A DNA stretch of 18,531 nucleotides, taken from the NCBI GenBank assembly GCA_905199285.1, contig CAJKFZ010000025.1, positions 1 through 18,531 of the forward strand, given 5' to 3'. The notes below the pieces were generated by a model. That model had not been told where the DNA came from, did no database searches, and was given only the letters and a program-made list of their open reading frames with translations. Shown piece by piece: positions 8,228 to 13,909 of the stretch. The translations under genes were made by a program, and so were the position numbers. This stretch comes from an uncultured Ruminococcus sp. GTDB taxonomy: Bacteria > Bacillota > Clostridia > Oscillospirales > Ruminococcaceae. Each line of letters begins with the position of its first letter. The stretch's first letter is position 1.

Positions 8228-8262
8228 TTTTTCAGCATATAATTGAAAGAACCGCTGAAAAA
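8228..8262 (+). promoter_or_regulatory. hairpin and candidate sporulation promoter before spoIIID
   Basis: A perfect 9-bp stem (8228-8236 with 8254-8262) ends against the AAAGGAGGG ribosome site at 8261-8269, so it could mask part of that site in a long transcript. The loop carries CATATAATT (8236-8244), which resembles the -10 of sigma-E promoters (CATAnnnT) and also a sigma-A -10. A convincing -35 was not found; TCTTATT at 8217-8223 is only a weak candidate. If transcription starts from this -10, the left arm is not in the RNA and the hairpin cannot form. Confidence 0.4.
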
Positions 8263-8276
8263 AGGAGGGAACTATT

Positions 8277-8531
8277 TTGAAGGCTCAGCCAAACCAAAGG
8301 GCGGTTATTCTCGGACAGTACATCGTTGAACACAAGGCAACTGTTCGTGCCGCAGCGAAAATTTTCGGAATTTCTAAAAGTACAGTACATAAAGACGTAA
8401 GTGAACGGCTTCGCAAAGAAGATCCGGAGCTTTACGCCAAGGTTAAGGATATACTTGAAATCAACAAGCAGGAACGTCACATAAGAGGTGGTCTTGCAAC
8501 GAAGCTTAAATATGAAAAAATAAAAAAGTAG
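8277..8531 (+). CDS. spoIIID: sporulation transcriptional regulator SpoIIID
   Basis: SpoIIID is the small DNA-binding protein that adjusts mother-cell gene expression between the sigma-E and sigma-K stages of sporulation. The 84-residue product has the family pattern throughout: YIVEHKATVRAAAKIFG, then the recognition helix GISKSTVHKDVSERL (helix-turn-helix about residues 21-45), then the basic end RHIRGGLATKLKYEK. The length is close to the Bacillus protein, minus a short acidic tail. The start is TTG at 8277, set by AAAGGAGGG eight bases upstream; no in-frame ATG would keep the N-terminal helix. It stands alone between divergent cysK and a convergent histidine kinase gene. Its presence suggests that the organism forms spores or recently descends from a spore former. 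Confidence 0.95.
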   Translation: MKAQPNQRAVILGQYIVEHKATVRAAAKIFGISKSTVHKDVSERLRKEDPELYAKVKDILEINKQERHIRGGLATKLKYEKIKK

Positions 8532-8548
8532 AATTCTATCTCTCCCTG

Positions 8549-8597
8549 TCTCCCTGTCAAGAGACGTTATTCGTTGGACTTCTGCTTGACAGAGAGA
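8549..8597. repeat. inverted repeat between convergent spoIIID and kinase genes
   Basis: The segments 8549-8561 and 8585-8597 are reverse complements at 12 of 13 positions, with a 23-base loop. The left arm lies within a local direct duplication of TCTCCCTGTC. The structure fills the 66-bp gap between the two stop codons and may end transcription from both sides, but there is no clear T-run on either strand. It is followed at once by a GACAGCGTCCCC core (8605-8616) that is also found in the 7016-7202 element. Confidence 0.5.
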
Positions 8598-10271
8598 TCA
8601 TGGAGACAGCGTCCCCCTGACAGGAAGTTCAACGGTAAAAACAGATCCTTTTCCGGCAACACTTTCTACACGAACGGTTCCGCCGTGGTAGATAACTCCG
8701 TGCTTAACGATAGAAAGTCCAAGACCTGTTCCGTTGATCTTGCGTGAACGGCTTTTATCAACACGGTAAAAACGCTCAAAGATTCGGTCTGTATGCTGAC
8801 TCGGAATTCCCATTCCCGTATCGGAAACAGTAATAAAAACTGTTTTAGGCATATGTGAAACTTTAACCTCTATCCTTCCGCCGTCGAAATTATATTTAAC
8901 GGCATTATCGCAGAGATTATAAATAATTTCTTCAAGAACGGTTCTGTTTCCGAAATAGATAATATGCTCGCCAACAAGCTCAGTCTTGATATTTTTCTCA
9001 AGAGCGGCTCTTTCAAGACGGCTCAAAACTTCGCCTGCAAGCTCATAAATATCAACCTCTTCCATCCGTTCAAATCCGGAGGCTTCATCAAGCTTTGAAA
9101 GCGACATAATATCATTTATCAGAGTTATAAGGCGGTCTGCTTCATTTTTGATTTTTTCACCAAACTGAGCGGTATCCTCCGCCTTTACCAATCCCCCTGC
9201 GAGCATATCCGATATACCGTAAATTGTTGTAAGAGGAGTTTTCAGCTCATGAGAAACGTTTGAAGTAAACTCTTTACGCATATTTTCAAGCTCCTGCTTC
9301 TGAGTAACATCCATAATAAGAACGACTATTCCATTTACAACATTTCCGCTTTTAGCCGGACTTGCTATGATCTCTCTGTCACCGTTTCCCGTTTTAAGAA
9401 TGCATTCAGAATTTCTTCCGCCTGCGGCATCCTGAATACATCGTCTGAATATCTCAGAATTATTCAATGAATAAATACTCTGCCCCTCTTTAACCGGTTC
9501 AGCCTCAAGAAGCGCCAACGCTCCGGAATTGCTTGCAAGAATACTGAGCTTCTGATCGGCAATAATAATACCTTCCGACATACTTTCAGTTATAAGACTG
9601 AACTGTTCCCGGCTCTGGCGGAGTTCTTCCATCTGACGGTTAACTCTTCCGTTCTGAATACGAAGTTTATTCAGAAGCGGTGCAAGCTCAGGATAATTTG
9701 CTTTGATCTTTGGATGATCGAGATCTATATTATTTATCGGCTGAACGATTTTTCTTGAAACCTTATCCGCTATCATAATTGACAATGCAGCGGCTATAAC
9801 AAGAAACATCAGAAGCGGCTTGATAATTCCTGCAAGCTGAGCAAGAAACGATAAATGAATATCAGAAACTCTTATGACAGTACCGTCATCAAGCCGCATA
9901 GCGTAAATAAGTGCGGTCTGAGAGATATTTACAAGCTTTCTTGAAGAGCTGCTCTGCCCTTTTTCAAAGGCTTCTTCAATCTCCTTGCTGTCTGTAATAT
10001 CATTATAATCTGCTGCGTTCTTTTCCGAATCAAAAAGAATGCCGCCATCTTTTGCTATCCAGAGAACACGAATATCATTAAAATTATTTTTCTTCAGATA
10101 ATCTTCTCCGCCAAACTCTATTCCGCTTGATATCAGTTCGGCTTCTGAATGAAGTTCGGTTTCGATTTTTCGGTAAAAAAATCTGTTCAATAAAATCATA
10201 ACTATAAAAGAAGCAAATAAAACTGATACAGTTGAAATAAGTATAATGCTCCGTATAATTTTTCTGGTCAC
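8598..10271 (-). CDS. PhoR-like membrane sensor histidine kinase
   Basis: The 557-residue kinase has two membrane spans (about 8-30 and 150-170) around an extracytoplasmic sensor region of about 120 residues. A short HAMP-like linker follows, then a PAS-type domain (about 222-325), a HisKA domain with the phosphorylated His341 in SNVSHELKTPL, and a complete ATPase domain. The ATPase has the N box DNAVKYN (455-461), DTGMGIP (484-490), the F box ERFYRVD (499-505) and GTGLGLS (514-520). This is the PhoR/WalK architecture. The start is GTG at 10271 with AGGTGAGG upstream; an in-frame stop lies just before it, and the first internal ATG would cut TM1. It follows its regulator by 38 bases. The last residues GTLSP are encoded by repeat-like DNA (see findings). 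No pst or phoU genes are near, so the signal is unknown. Confidence 0.93.
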   Translation of the reverse strand: MTRKIIRSIILISTVSVLFASFIVMILLNRFFYRKIETELHSEAELISSGIEFGGEDYLKKNNFNDIRVLWIAKDGGILFDSEKNAADYNDITDSKEIEEAFEKGQSSSSRKLVNISQTALIYAMRLDDGTVIRVSDIHLSFLAQLAGIIKPLLMFLVIAAALSIMIADKVSRKIVQPINNIDLDHPKIKANYPELAPLLNKLRIQNGRVNRQMEELRQSREQFSLITESMSEGIIIADQKLSILASNSGALALLEAEPVKEGQSIYSLNNSEIFRRCIQDAAGGRNSECILKTGNGDREIIASPAKSGNVVNGIVVLIMDVTQKQELENMRKEFTSNVSHELKTPLTTIYGISDMLAGGLVKAEDTAQFGEKIKNEADRLITLINDIMSLSKLDEASGFERMEEVDIYELAGEVLSRLERAALEKNIKTELVGEHIIYFGNRTVLEEIIYNLCDNAVKYNFDGGRIEVKVSHMPKTVFITVSDTGMGIPSQHTDRIFERFYRVDKSRSRKINGTGLGLSIVKHGVIYHGGTVRVESVAGKGSVFTVELPVRGTLSP

Positions 10272-10309
10272 TTTTCCTCACCTGCCTTTTCGGTCAATTA
10301 CGTTCATTA

Positions 10310-11017
10310 CTATATGATATCGCTGTTAATCGGTCGAACCGCTTCCTTTTCCGCCTTATAGCCAACTCCACGAACAGTTTGGATAACATCTCCGGCTCTT
10401 CCGAGCTTTTGACGTAGAGTTCTTATATGAACGTCAACAGTCCGGCTTTCACCGGAAAAATCATAACCCCAGATTTTCTGAAGAAGCTCATCACGGGAAA
10501 AAACCTTTCCCCTGTTTTTCACAAGAAACAATAAAAGTTCGTATTCTTTCCTTGTGATATTGATCTTAATGCTTCCGGAATAGACTTCGTGATTTTCCGG
10601 ATAGATTTTCAGATCTCCAACGGCAATAAATTCATTGGCTTTTTCTTTTTCAGAATAAGATCTGCGGAGAAGAGCCTTGATCCTTGAAATAAGTTCCATA
10701 GTTCCAAAAGGCTTTGCAAGATAATCATCCGCTCCGCTGTCAAGTCCGGAAACCTTATCATATTCCGTACCTCTTGCACTGAGCATTATTATCGGAAGAT
10801 TTTTCGTTTTTTCGTCTCTGCGCAGTTTTTTCAGAATAGATATCCCGTCCTCTTCGGGAAGCATAATGTCAAGCAGAAGCAGTTCCGGAATTTCTTCTTC
10901 CAAAGCCTTATAAAAAGTCGATGGAACTTCAAACCCCTTCGCTTCAAAACCGGAATTATTCAGCGCATAAATAACAAAGCTTCTTATTCCGGAATCATCT
11001 TCAAGTAGATAAATCAA
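10310..11017 (-). CDS. OmpR/PhoB-family response regulator
   Basis: This 235-residue two-domain regulator has a receiver domain (1-120) with the acidic pocket E6-D7-D8, phosphoacceptor Asp50 (LLLLDIMLP), Ser80 and Lys102 (LAKPFG). A winged-helix DNA-binding domain (about 130-225) includes ITRKEYELLLFLVKNRGKV and VDVHIRTLRQKLG, ending in the family signature VRGVGYKAE. It is phosphorylated by the kinase encoded 38 bases downstream, and the pair is co-transcribed. The start is TTG at 11017 with GGTGAG about seven bases upstream; it gives the standard MIYLLEDD opening. A consensus promoter lies just upstream. PhoB-like by sequence, but the regulon cannot be deduced. Confidence 0.94.
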   Translation of the reverse strand: MIYLLEDDSGIRSFVIYALNNSGFEAKGFEVPSTFYKALEEEIPELLLLDIMLPEEDGISILKKLRRDEKTKNLPIIMLSARGTEYDKVSGLDSGADDYLAKPFGTMELISRIKALLRRSYSEKEKANEFIAVGDLKIYPENHEVYSGSIKINITRKEYELLLFLVKNRGKVFSRDELLQKIWGYDFSGESRTVDVHIRTLRQKLGRAGDVIQTVRGVGYKAEKEAVRPINSDII

Positions 11018-11041
11018 TTTTACTCACCAACCCTTAGATAT

Positions 11042-11070
11042 AGTATACGTCTTTTTGTGTAAAATTGCAA
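11042..11070 (-). promoter_or_regulatory. sigma-A promoter for the two-component operon
   Basis: On the minus strand, -35 TTGCAA (11065-11070) and -10 TATACT (11042-11047) have a 17-bp spacer. The start site would be near 11035, about 18 bases before the TTG start codon of the regulator gene. Confidence 0.8.
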
Positions 11071-11136
11071 CAGAATTTTTTATTTTAATACGTATATTTT
11101 TGCTCCGTTATGCAATAATAAAAACAGGCTTCAAAT

Positions 11137-11216
11137 TTGCTGTATAAGTTTACAGCAATATGCCGCAAAGCGTAAGCCAGCTATTGCTCTGGAATGTTAA
11201 TTCAGAATGATAGCTG
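11137..11216 (+). promoter_or_regulatory. two stacked hairpins upstream of the DUF1540 gene
   Basis: The first is an 8-bp perfect stem (11137-11144 with 11151-11158) with a 6-base loop. The second pairs 11178-11184 with 11210-11216 (7 bp) and continues, after a 3-base internal mismatch, with TCTG/CAGA around an 11-base loop. A weak promoter (TTGCTC at 11184-11189, 16 bp, AATGAT at 11206-11211) overlaps the second structure. So it is unclear whether these are RNA structures or operator dyads in DNA. Confidence 0.4.
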
Positions 11217-11255
11217 ACAGAAATAGCGCTAAATCAAAAACAAGGAGTTATTATT

Positions 11256-11438
11256 ATGGATAACAAAAAGAAAAACGACAACATCAAATGTACGGTTTCA
11301 CAGTGTCAGCACAACCTCGTTACAGAGCATTACTGCTCGCTTGACTGTATCAGCGTCGGCACTCATGAGGATAACCCGACTGTTCCTGAATGTACCGACT
11401 GCAACTCTTTCGTAAAGAGAACCGGCTGCTGCGGTTAA
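11256..11438 (+). CDS. DUF1540 cysteine-rich small protein
   Basis: The 60-residue product has eight cysteines (12, 17, 27, 31, 46, 49, 58, 59) arranged as a DUF1540 unit. It begins CTVSQCQHN, continues YCSLDCISVGTHE and ends CTDCNSFVKRTGCCG. The spacing suggests metal binding, probably zinc, but no biochemical role is established for the family. It is common in sporulating Clostridia, where DUF1540 proteins often occur in one or two copies. AAGGAG lies about eight bases before the ATG. It appears to be a single-gene unit, divergent from the two-component operon. A GGGACAGCGT-type core on the opposite strand follows nine bases after the stop codon. Confidence 0.88.
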   Translation: MDNKKKNDNIKCTVSQCQHNLVTEHYCSLDCISVGTHEDNPTVPECTDCNSFVKRTGCCG

Positions 11439-11510
11439 GGAGCGTAACGCTGTCCCAATAACCTGAAAAGTGATGCAGATTCAGCAAAATAGTCAATGAA
11501 ATGTGCAAAA

Positions 11511-11545
11511 GCAAGTGTGCGTCCTTTTTAAATATGCACACTTGC
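11511..11545. terminator. hairpin after the DUF1540 gene
   Basis: A perfect 10-bp stem (11511-11520 with 11536-11545) encloses a 15-base A/T-rich loop. A short ACACTTTTCC follows. The T-run is poor, so this is a candidate terminator or a processing structure and not a certain terminator. The rest of 11439-11632 contains nothing else I can support. Confidence 0.4.
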
Positions 11546-11632
11546 ACACTTTTCCGAGTATGCAGCGTCTGGTAAATATTCACAAAAAAATATGTCGAAT
11601 ATAGTCAATTTCAGAAATTTACCGCAATACTC

Positions 11633-11661
11633 TTGCAAAATTCAAGTATATATAGTATAAT
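11633..11661 (+). promoter_or_regulatory. sigma-A promoter for ireB
   Basis: TTGCAA (11633-11638), a 17-bp spacer and TATAAT (11656-11661). The start would be near 11668, giving a 5' leader of about 65 bases before the ATG at 11733. Confidence 0.83.
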
Positions 11662-11732
11662 TATTATAAGCTTCTTGTTTGATTCAATTGCGTTTCACTC
11701 GAAGTATTCTACCGTCAGGAGGCTGATTTTTA

Positions 11733-11978
11733 ATGTTTGATAAAACTATGACCTTTTCCGTTAACGAAGATAAGGAAGCAGAGCTTAAAAAGAATCTGAC
11801 TATCGTTTACGATGCTCTTACTCAAAAAGGCTATAATCCTATCAATCAGATCGTTGGTTATATTTTGTCGGAAGACCCGACCTACATAACCACTTATAAC
11901 AATGCAAGAAATATCATTCGTCACATTGATCGTGACGAGCTTTTACAGGTTCTTGTAAGATACTATCTCAATAATTGA
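11733..11978 (+). CDS. ireB: IreB family regulatory phosphoprotein (UPF0297)
   Basis: The 81-residue product follows the UPF0297/IreB pattern closely: TMTFSVNED at the N terminus, then ALTQKGYNPINQIVGYILSEDPTY in two overlapping motifs, then YNNARNIIRHIDRDEL and the end LVRYYL. In Enterococcus, IreB is phosphorylated near its N terminus by the PASTA-domain Ser/Thr kinase IreK and lowers cephalosporin resistance. Thr5 and Thr7 here occupy the corresponding region. AGGAGG lies ten bases before the ATG. In many Firmicutes the gene sits between alaS and ruvX; here neither is adjacent and it appears to be monocistronic, with its own promoter and terminator. Confidence 0.93.
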   Translation: MFDKTMTFSVNEDKEAELKKNLTIVYDALTQKGYNPINQIVGYILSEDPTYITTYNNARNIIRHIDRDELLQVLVRYYLNN

Positions 11979-11983
11979 TCATC

Positions 11984-12026
11984 TTTAAATACGGATTCTT
12001 TCGCACAGGATCGAAACGTATTTAAA
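11984..12026 (+). other. perfect 10-bp hairpin in the ireB 3' UTR
   Basis: The segments 11984-11993 and 12017-12026 pair perfectly. Inside, TTTCG (11999-12003) pairs with CGAAA (12012-12016) right against the outer stem on one side, leaving a five-base bulge. It begins five bases after the ireB stop codon and precedes a separate canonical terminator, so it may protect the mRNA 3' end. Confidence 0.45.
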
Positions 12027-12044
12027 ATATTGATAATAACGGTC

Positions 12045-12076
12045 AAAACAGCAGTTTAACTCACTGCTGTTTTTTA
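12045..12076 (+). terminator. intrinsic terminator after ireB
   Basis: An 11-bp stem including A-T ends (12045-12055 with 12063-12073) has a 7-base loop and a T-run TTTTTTATT. This is a clear rho-independent terminator. Confidence 0.9.
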
Positions 12077-12093
12077 TTAGCAGAATTTTCTAT

Positions 12094-12145
12094 AAATAAT
12101 AAAGTCATGTCAAGCCATAATATATATGCGGAGGCGATCTCCGCA
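12094..12145 (+). promoter_or_regulatory. candidate forespore promoter and leader stem-loop of the pdaA-like gene
   Basis: AAATA (12094-12098), 17 bases and CATAATA (12116-12122) resemble a sigma-G-type promoter (CATnnTA -10), which would fit a PdaA-like gene. The predicted start near 12128 falls at the beginning of a 7-bp GC-rich hairpin (12127-12133 with 12139-12145, loop GCGAT). The RNA would then begin with a stem-loop. A sigma-A -10-like TATAAA (12091-12096) overlaps, so the sigma factor is uncertain. Confidence 0.35.
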
Positions 12146-12169
12146 ATTTTCAAAAGGAAAACAAAGCTT

Positions 12170-12910
12170 ATGAGAAAAACGGCTTCGGCTATGGCTATAA
12201 CTCTTACTGCTTTAAGCGTTCAGCCTTTTGCAGTTTACTGCGCCGATAACACTAAAATCGGCTTCGGACAAGGCACAAGCGTTGATTCAGCCAACCGTCC
12301 GACAGACGCTTTATCGTTCAACAGCCGATACGGCGAACTTGATGCCTACGCTCTTTCGGATGACGATAAACGTATCATTATAACTTTTGACCAAGGCTAT
12401 GAAAACGGCTACACCGAAAAAATTCTTGATACTCTTAAAGAGAAAAACGTTAAGGCTATTTTCTTCCTTACAGGCGATTATGCCAAAAAGGAAACTGCTC
12501 TTGTAAAGCGAATGATCGAAGAAGGTCATGTTCTCGGAAACCATGGTATGACTCATGCAAGTCTGCCAACTCTTTCTGAAAGCGAAGCTGAAAAAGAAAT
12601 TATGTCGCTTCATGATTACGTTATGAATAACTACGGATATCAGATGCAGTATTTCCGCTGTCCTTGCGGAGAGTATTCAGAAGCGGCTCTTGAAACCGTT
12701 CAGAAGTGCGGATATAAAACCCTATTCTGGAGCTTTGCTTATGTGGACTGGAAAACCGACAGTCAGCCCGACCCGGCGATGGGACTTAAAAAGCTCACAG
12801 ATTCTGCTCACGGCGGAGAGATTCTTCTTCTTCATTCCGTTTCTTCAACAAATGCAGAAATACTTGGCGACGTTATCGACAATTTCAGAAGTCAGGGTTA
12901 TACTCTGTAA
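12170..12910 (+). CDS. polysaccharide deacetylase, PdaA-like
   Basis: This secreted NodB-fold deacetylase resembles PdaA, which removes the N-acetyl group of muramic acid on the way to muramic delta-lactam in spore cortex. Numbered from the ATG at 12170 (MRKTASAMAITLTALS, a signal peptide), the motifs are TFDQGYENGYT (Asp74), NHGMTH with His125 and His129, RCPCGEYS (Arg163), VDWKT and LLLHSVSSTNAE. The pattern of TFDxGYENGYT, VDWK and LLHxVSxxNAE is specific to PdaA rather than general deacetylases. An in-frame ATG at 12107 has no ribosome site and would bury the signal peptide. Odd points: Gln75 where most deacetylases have Asp (PdaA has Asn), RCPCG in place of RPPRG, and an end at GYTL, before the usual short tail. 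The neighbouring spoIIID supports a sporulation role. Confidence 0.9.
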   Translation: MRKTASAMAITLTALSVQPFAVYCADNTKIGFGQGTSVDSANRPTDALSFNSRYGELDAYALSDDDKRIIITFDQGYENGYTEKILDTLKEKNVKAIFFLTGDYAKKETALVKRMIEEGHVLGNHGMTHASLPTLSESEAEKEIMSLHDYVMNNYGYQMQYFRCPCGEYSEAALETVQKCGYKTLFWSFAYVDWKTDSQPDPAMGLKKLTDSAHGGEILLLHSVSSTNAEILGDVIDNFRSQGYTL

Positions 12911-12913
12911 AAA

Positions 12914-12944
12914 ACAAAGGGAAGCTTTTTCGGCTTCCCTTTTC
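12914..12944 (+). terminator. intrinsic terminator after the pdaA-like gene
   Basis: A 9-bp stem (12917-12925 with 12933-12941) has a 7-base loop, an upstream A-run and a downstream TTTTC. It begins a few bases after the stop codon. Confidence 0.87.
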
Positions 12945-13050
12945 TGATACAAAAACAAAAATTATGATAAAACAAGAAAAAGTCTGAAAACAAGAGAAAA
13001 ACTAACATAAATTCAAAAAATATCAGAATTTTCCCCAAAACGTCCTCGGA

Positions 13051-13092
13051 TCAAATTTGAAGTTCGTATGAACTTATGATATAATCATATCA
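13051..13092 (+). promoter_or_regulatory. sigma-A promoter with three overlapping palindromes
   Basis: TTGAAG (13057-13062), 17 bp and TATAAT (13080-13085) form a near-consensus promoter, with a start near 13092. Three perfect dyads are packed on it: TCAAATTTGA (13051-13060), AAGTTC-4-GAACTT (13060-13065 / 13070-13075), which overlaps the -35 box and extends into the spacer, and TGATAT-4-ATATCA (13077-13082 / 13087-13092) over the -10. Such dyads are typical operator sites. The first gene downstream encodes a MerR-like HTH protein, so autoregulation is a reasonable inference. Confidence 0.72.
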
Positions 13093-13115
13093 TCACAACA
13101 GAGGAGTTAAAGATT

Positions 13116-13694
13116 ATGAACAGAATTATTCCGGGAACAACGTTAAAATTTACCGAAACAGCAAGAGAAGCTGCTTTTTCAGTTATTTCGCCTGTTCTTG
13201 AAGCAACTGGCGGTCTCACTCTTTCCCAGCTTTCAAAGCTCACGGGACTTGAGGGAACTACCATTCAAAACTGGATAAAACGAGGGTGGGTATCATCCAC
13301 GAAAGGCAAAAAATATTCGGAAAAGCAGGTTTTGCGAATACTGCTTATAAATATGCTGAGAAATGTTATGAAACTTGACGATATCGCAAATCTGATGAGC
13401 TATGTTAACGGTGATGTTGAAGATACATCCGATGATATTATTGCCGACATTCACCTTTATAATATGCTTTGCAGGATTATTTTCACTGCCGAGGATGAAG
13501 GCGCTTTCGCCTCTGAATCGGTCAAACAGCTTATAAGCGGCGAGATAAAAGAAAATACTAAGGAAATTGCCGATGATGAAAAGCTTGCCTGTGCGATGTA
13601 TGTTATGGTTATGGCTTACAGAAGCGGTTGTCTCAAAGCCGAAATGGAAAAAGGACTTGCCGCTATCCGTGAAAAACAGAAAGGATCATCATGA
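13116..13694 (+). CDS. DUF1836 MerR-like HTH protein
   Basis: The 192-residue cytoplasmic protein has a MerR-like winged helix near residues 33-75: LTLSQLSKLTGLEGTTIQNWIKRGW followed by the wing GKKYSEKQ. A helical body follows, starting ILLINMLRNVMKLDDIANLMSYVNG. This is the DUF1836 family, whose members are presumed transcription factors of unknown target. GAGGAG lies nine bases before the ATG. The stop overlaps the ATG of the next gene (ATGA, 13691-13694), so the two are translationally coupled. The promoter carries dyads that could be its own operator. It is probably the regulator of the membrane and SPFH genes that follow. Confidence 0.88.
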   Translation: MNRIIPGTTLKFTETAREAAFSVISPVLEATGGLTLSQLSKLTGLEGTTIQNWIKRGWVSSTKGKKYSEKQVLRILLINMLRNVMKLDDIANLMSYVNGDVEDTSDDIIADIHLYNMLCRIIFTAEDEGAFASESVKQLISGEIKENTKEIADDEKLACAMYVMVMAYRSGCLKAEMEKGLAAIREKQKGSS

Positions 13695-13894
13695 AGAGAA
13701 ATAAAAAAGAGCGTATCAGCTACACTTCAGAATATCTTGCTTATGGAATGAGTATAGGAATCTCCCTTGGGGTTATTATGGGAATAGTTCTTTTAAAAGA
13801 TATGCTCACCGGGCTGTGTATAGGGATGTGCAGTGGAATGGGTATCGGTTCGCTTATCGGTTCTGTTAGGGATAAAAAAGTTACACAAGAATAA
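13691..13894 (+). CDS. small glycine-zipper membrane protein
   Basis: The 67-residue product has a basic N terminus (MKRNKKER) and two predicted membrane spans (about 16-35 and 39-57). Glycines fall every four residues in the first (G19, G23, G27, G31) and densely in the second (G41, G45, G49, G51, G53, G57). That is the glycine-zipper pattern that allows close packing of helices or oligomers. No enzyme motif is present. It overlaps the DUF1836 gene by four bases and is 15 bases from the SPFH gene. This suggests that the two membrane proteins work together, perhaps in one membrane complex (inference). I do not recognise a named family with confidence. Confidence 0.8.
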   Translation: MKRNKKERISYTSEYLAYGMSIGISLGVIMGIVLLKDMLTGLCIGMCSGMGIGSLIGSVRDKKVTQE

Positions 13895-13909
13895 AAAGGA
13901 GAAATTATT

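Noticed and set aside
8598..11017. Phosphate-regulation operon phoBR
   Set aside because: The proteins are PhoR/PhoB-like, but no pst or phoU genes are in the window and the sensor region is not diagnostic. No gene symbols are assigned.
12107..12169. Upstream ATG at 12107 as start of the deacetylase
   Set aside because: It has no Shine-Dalgarno, overlaps a GC-rich hairpin and would place 21 residues in front of a normal signal peptide.
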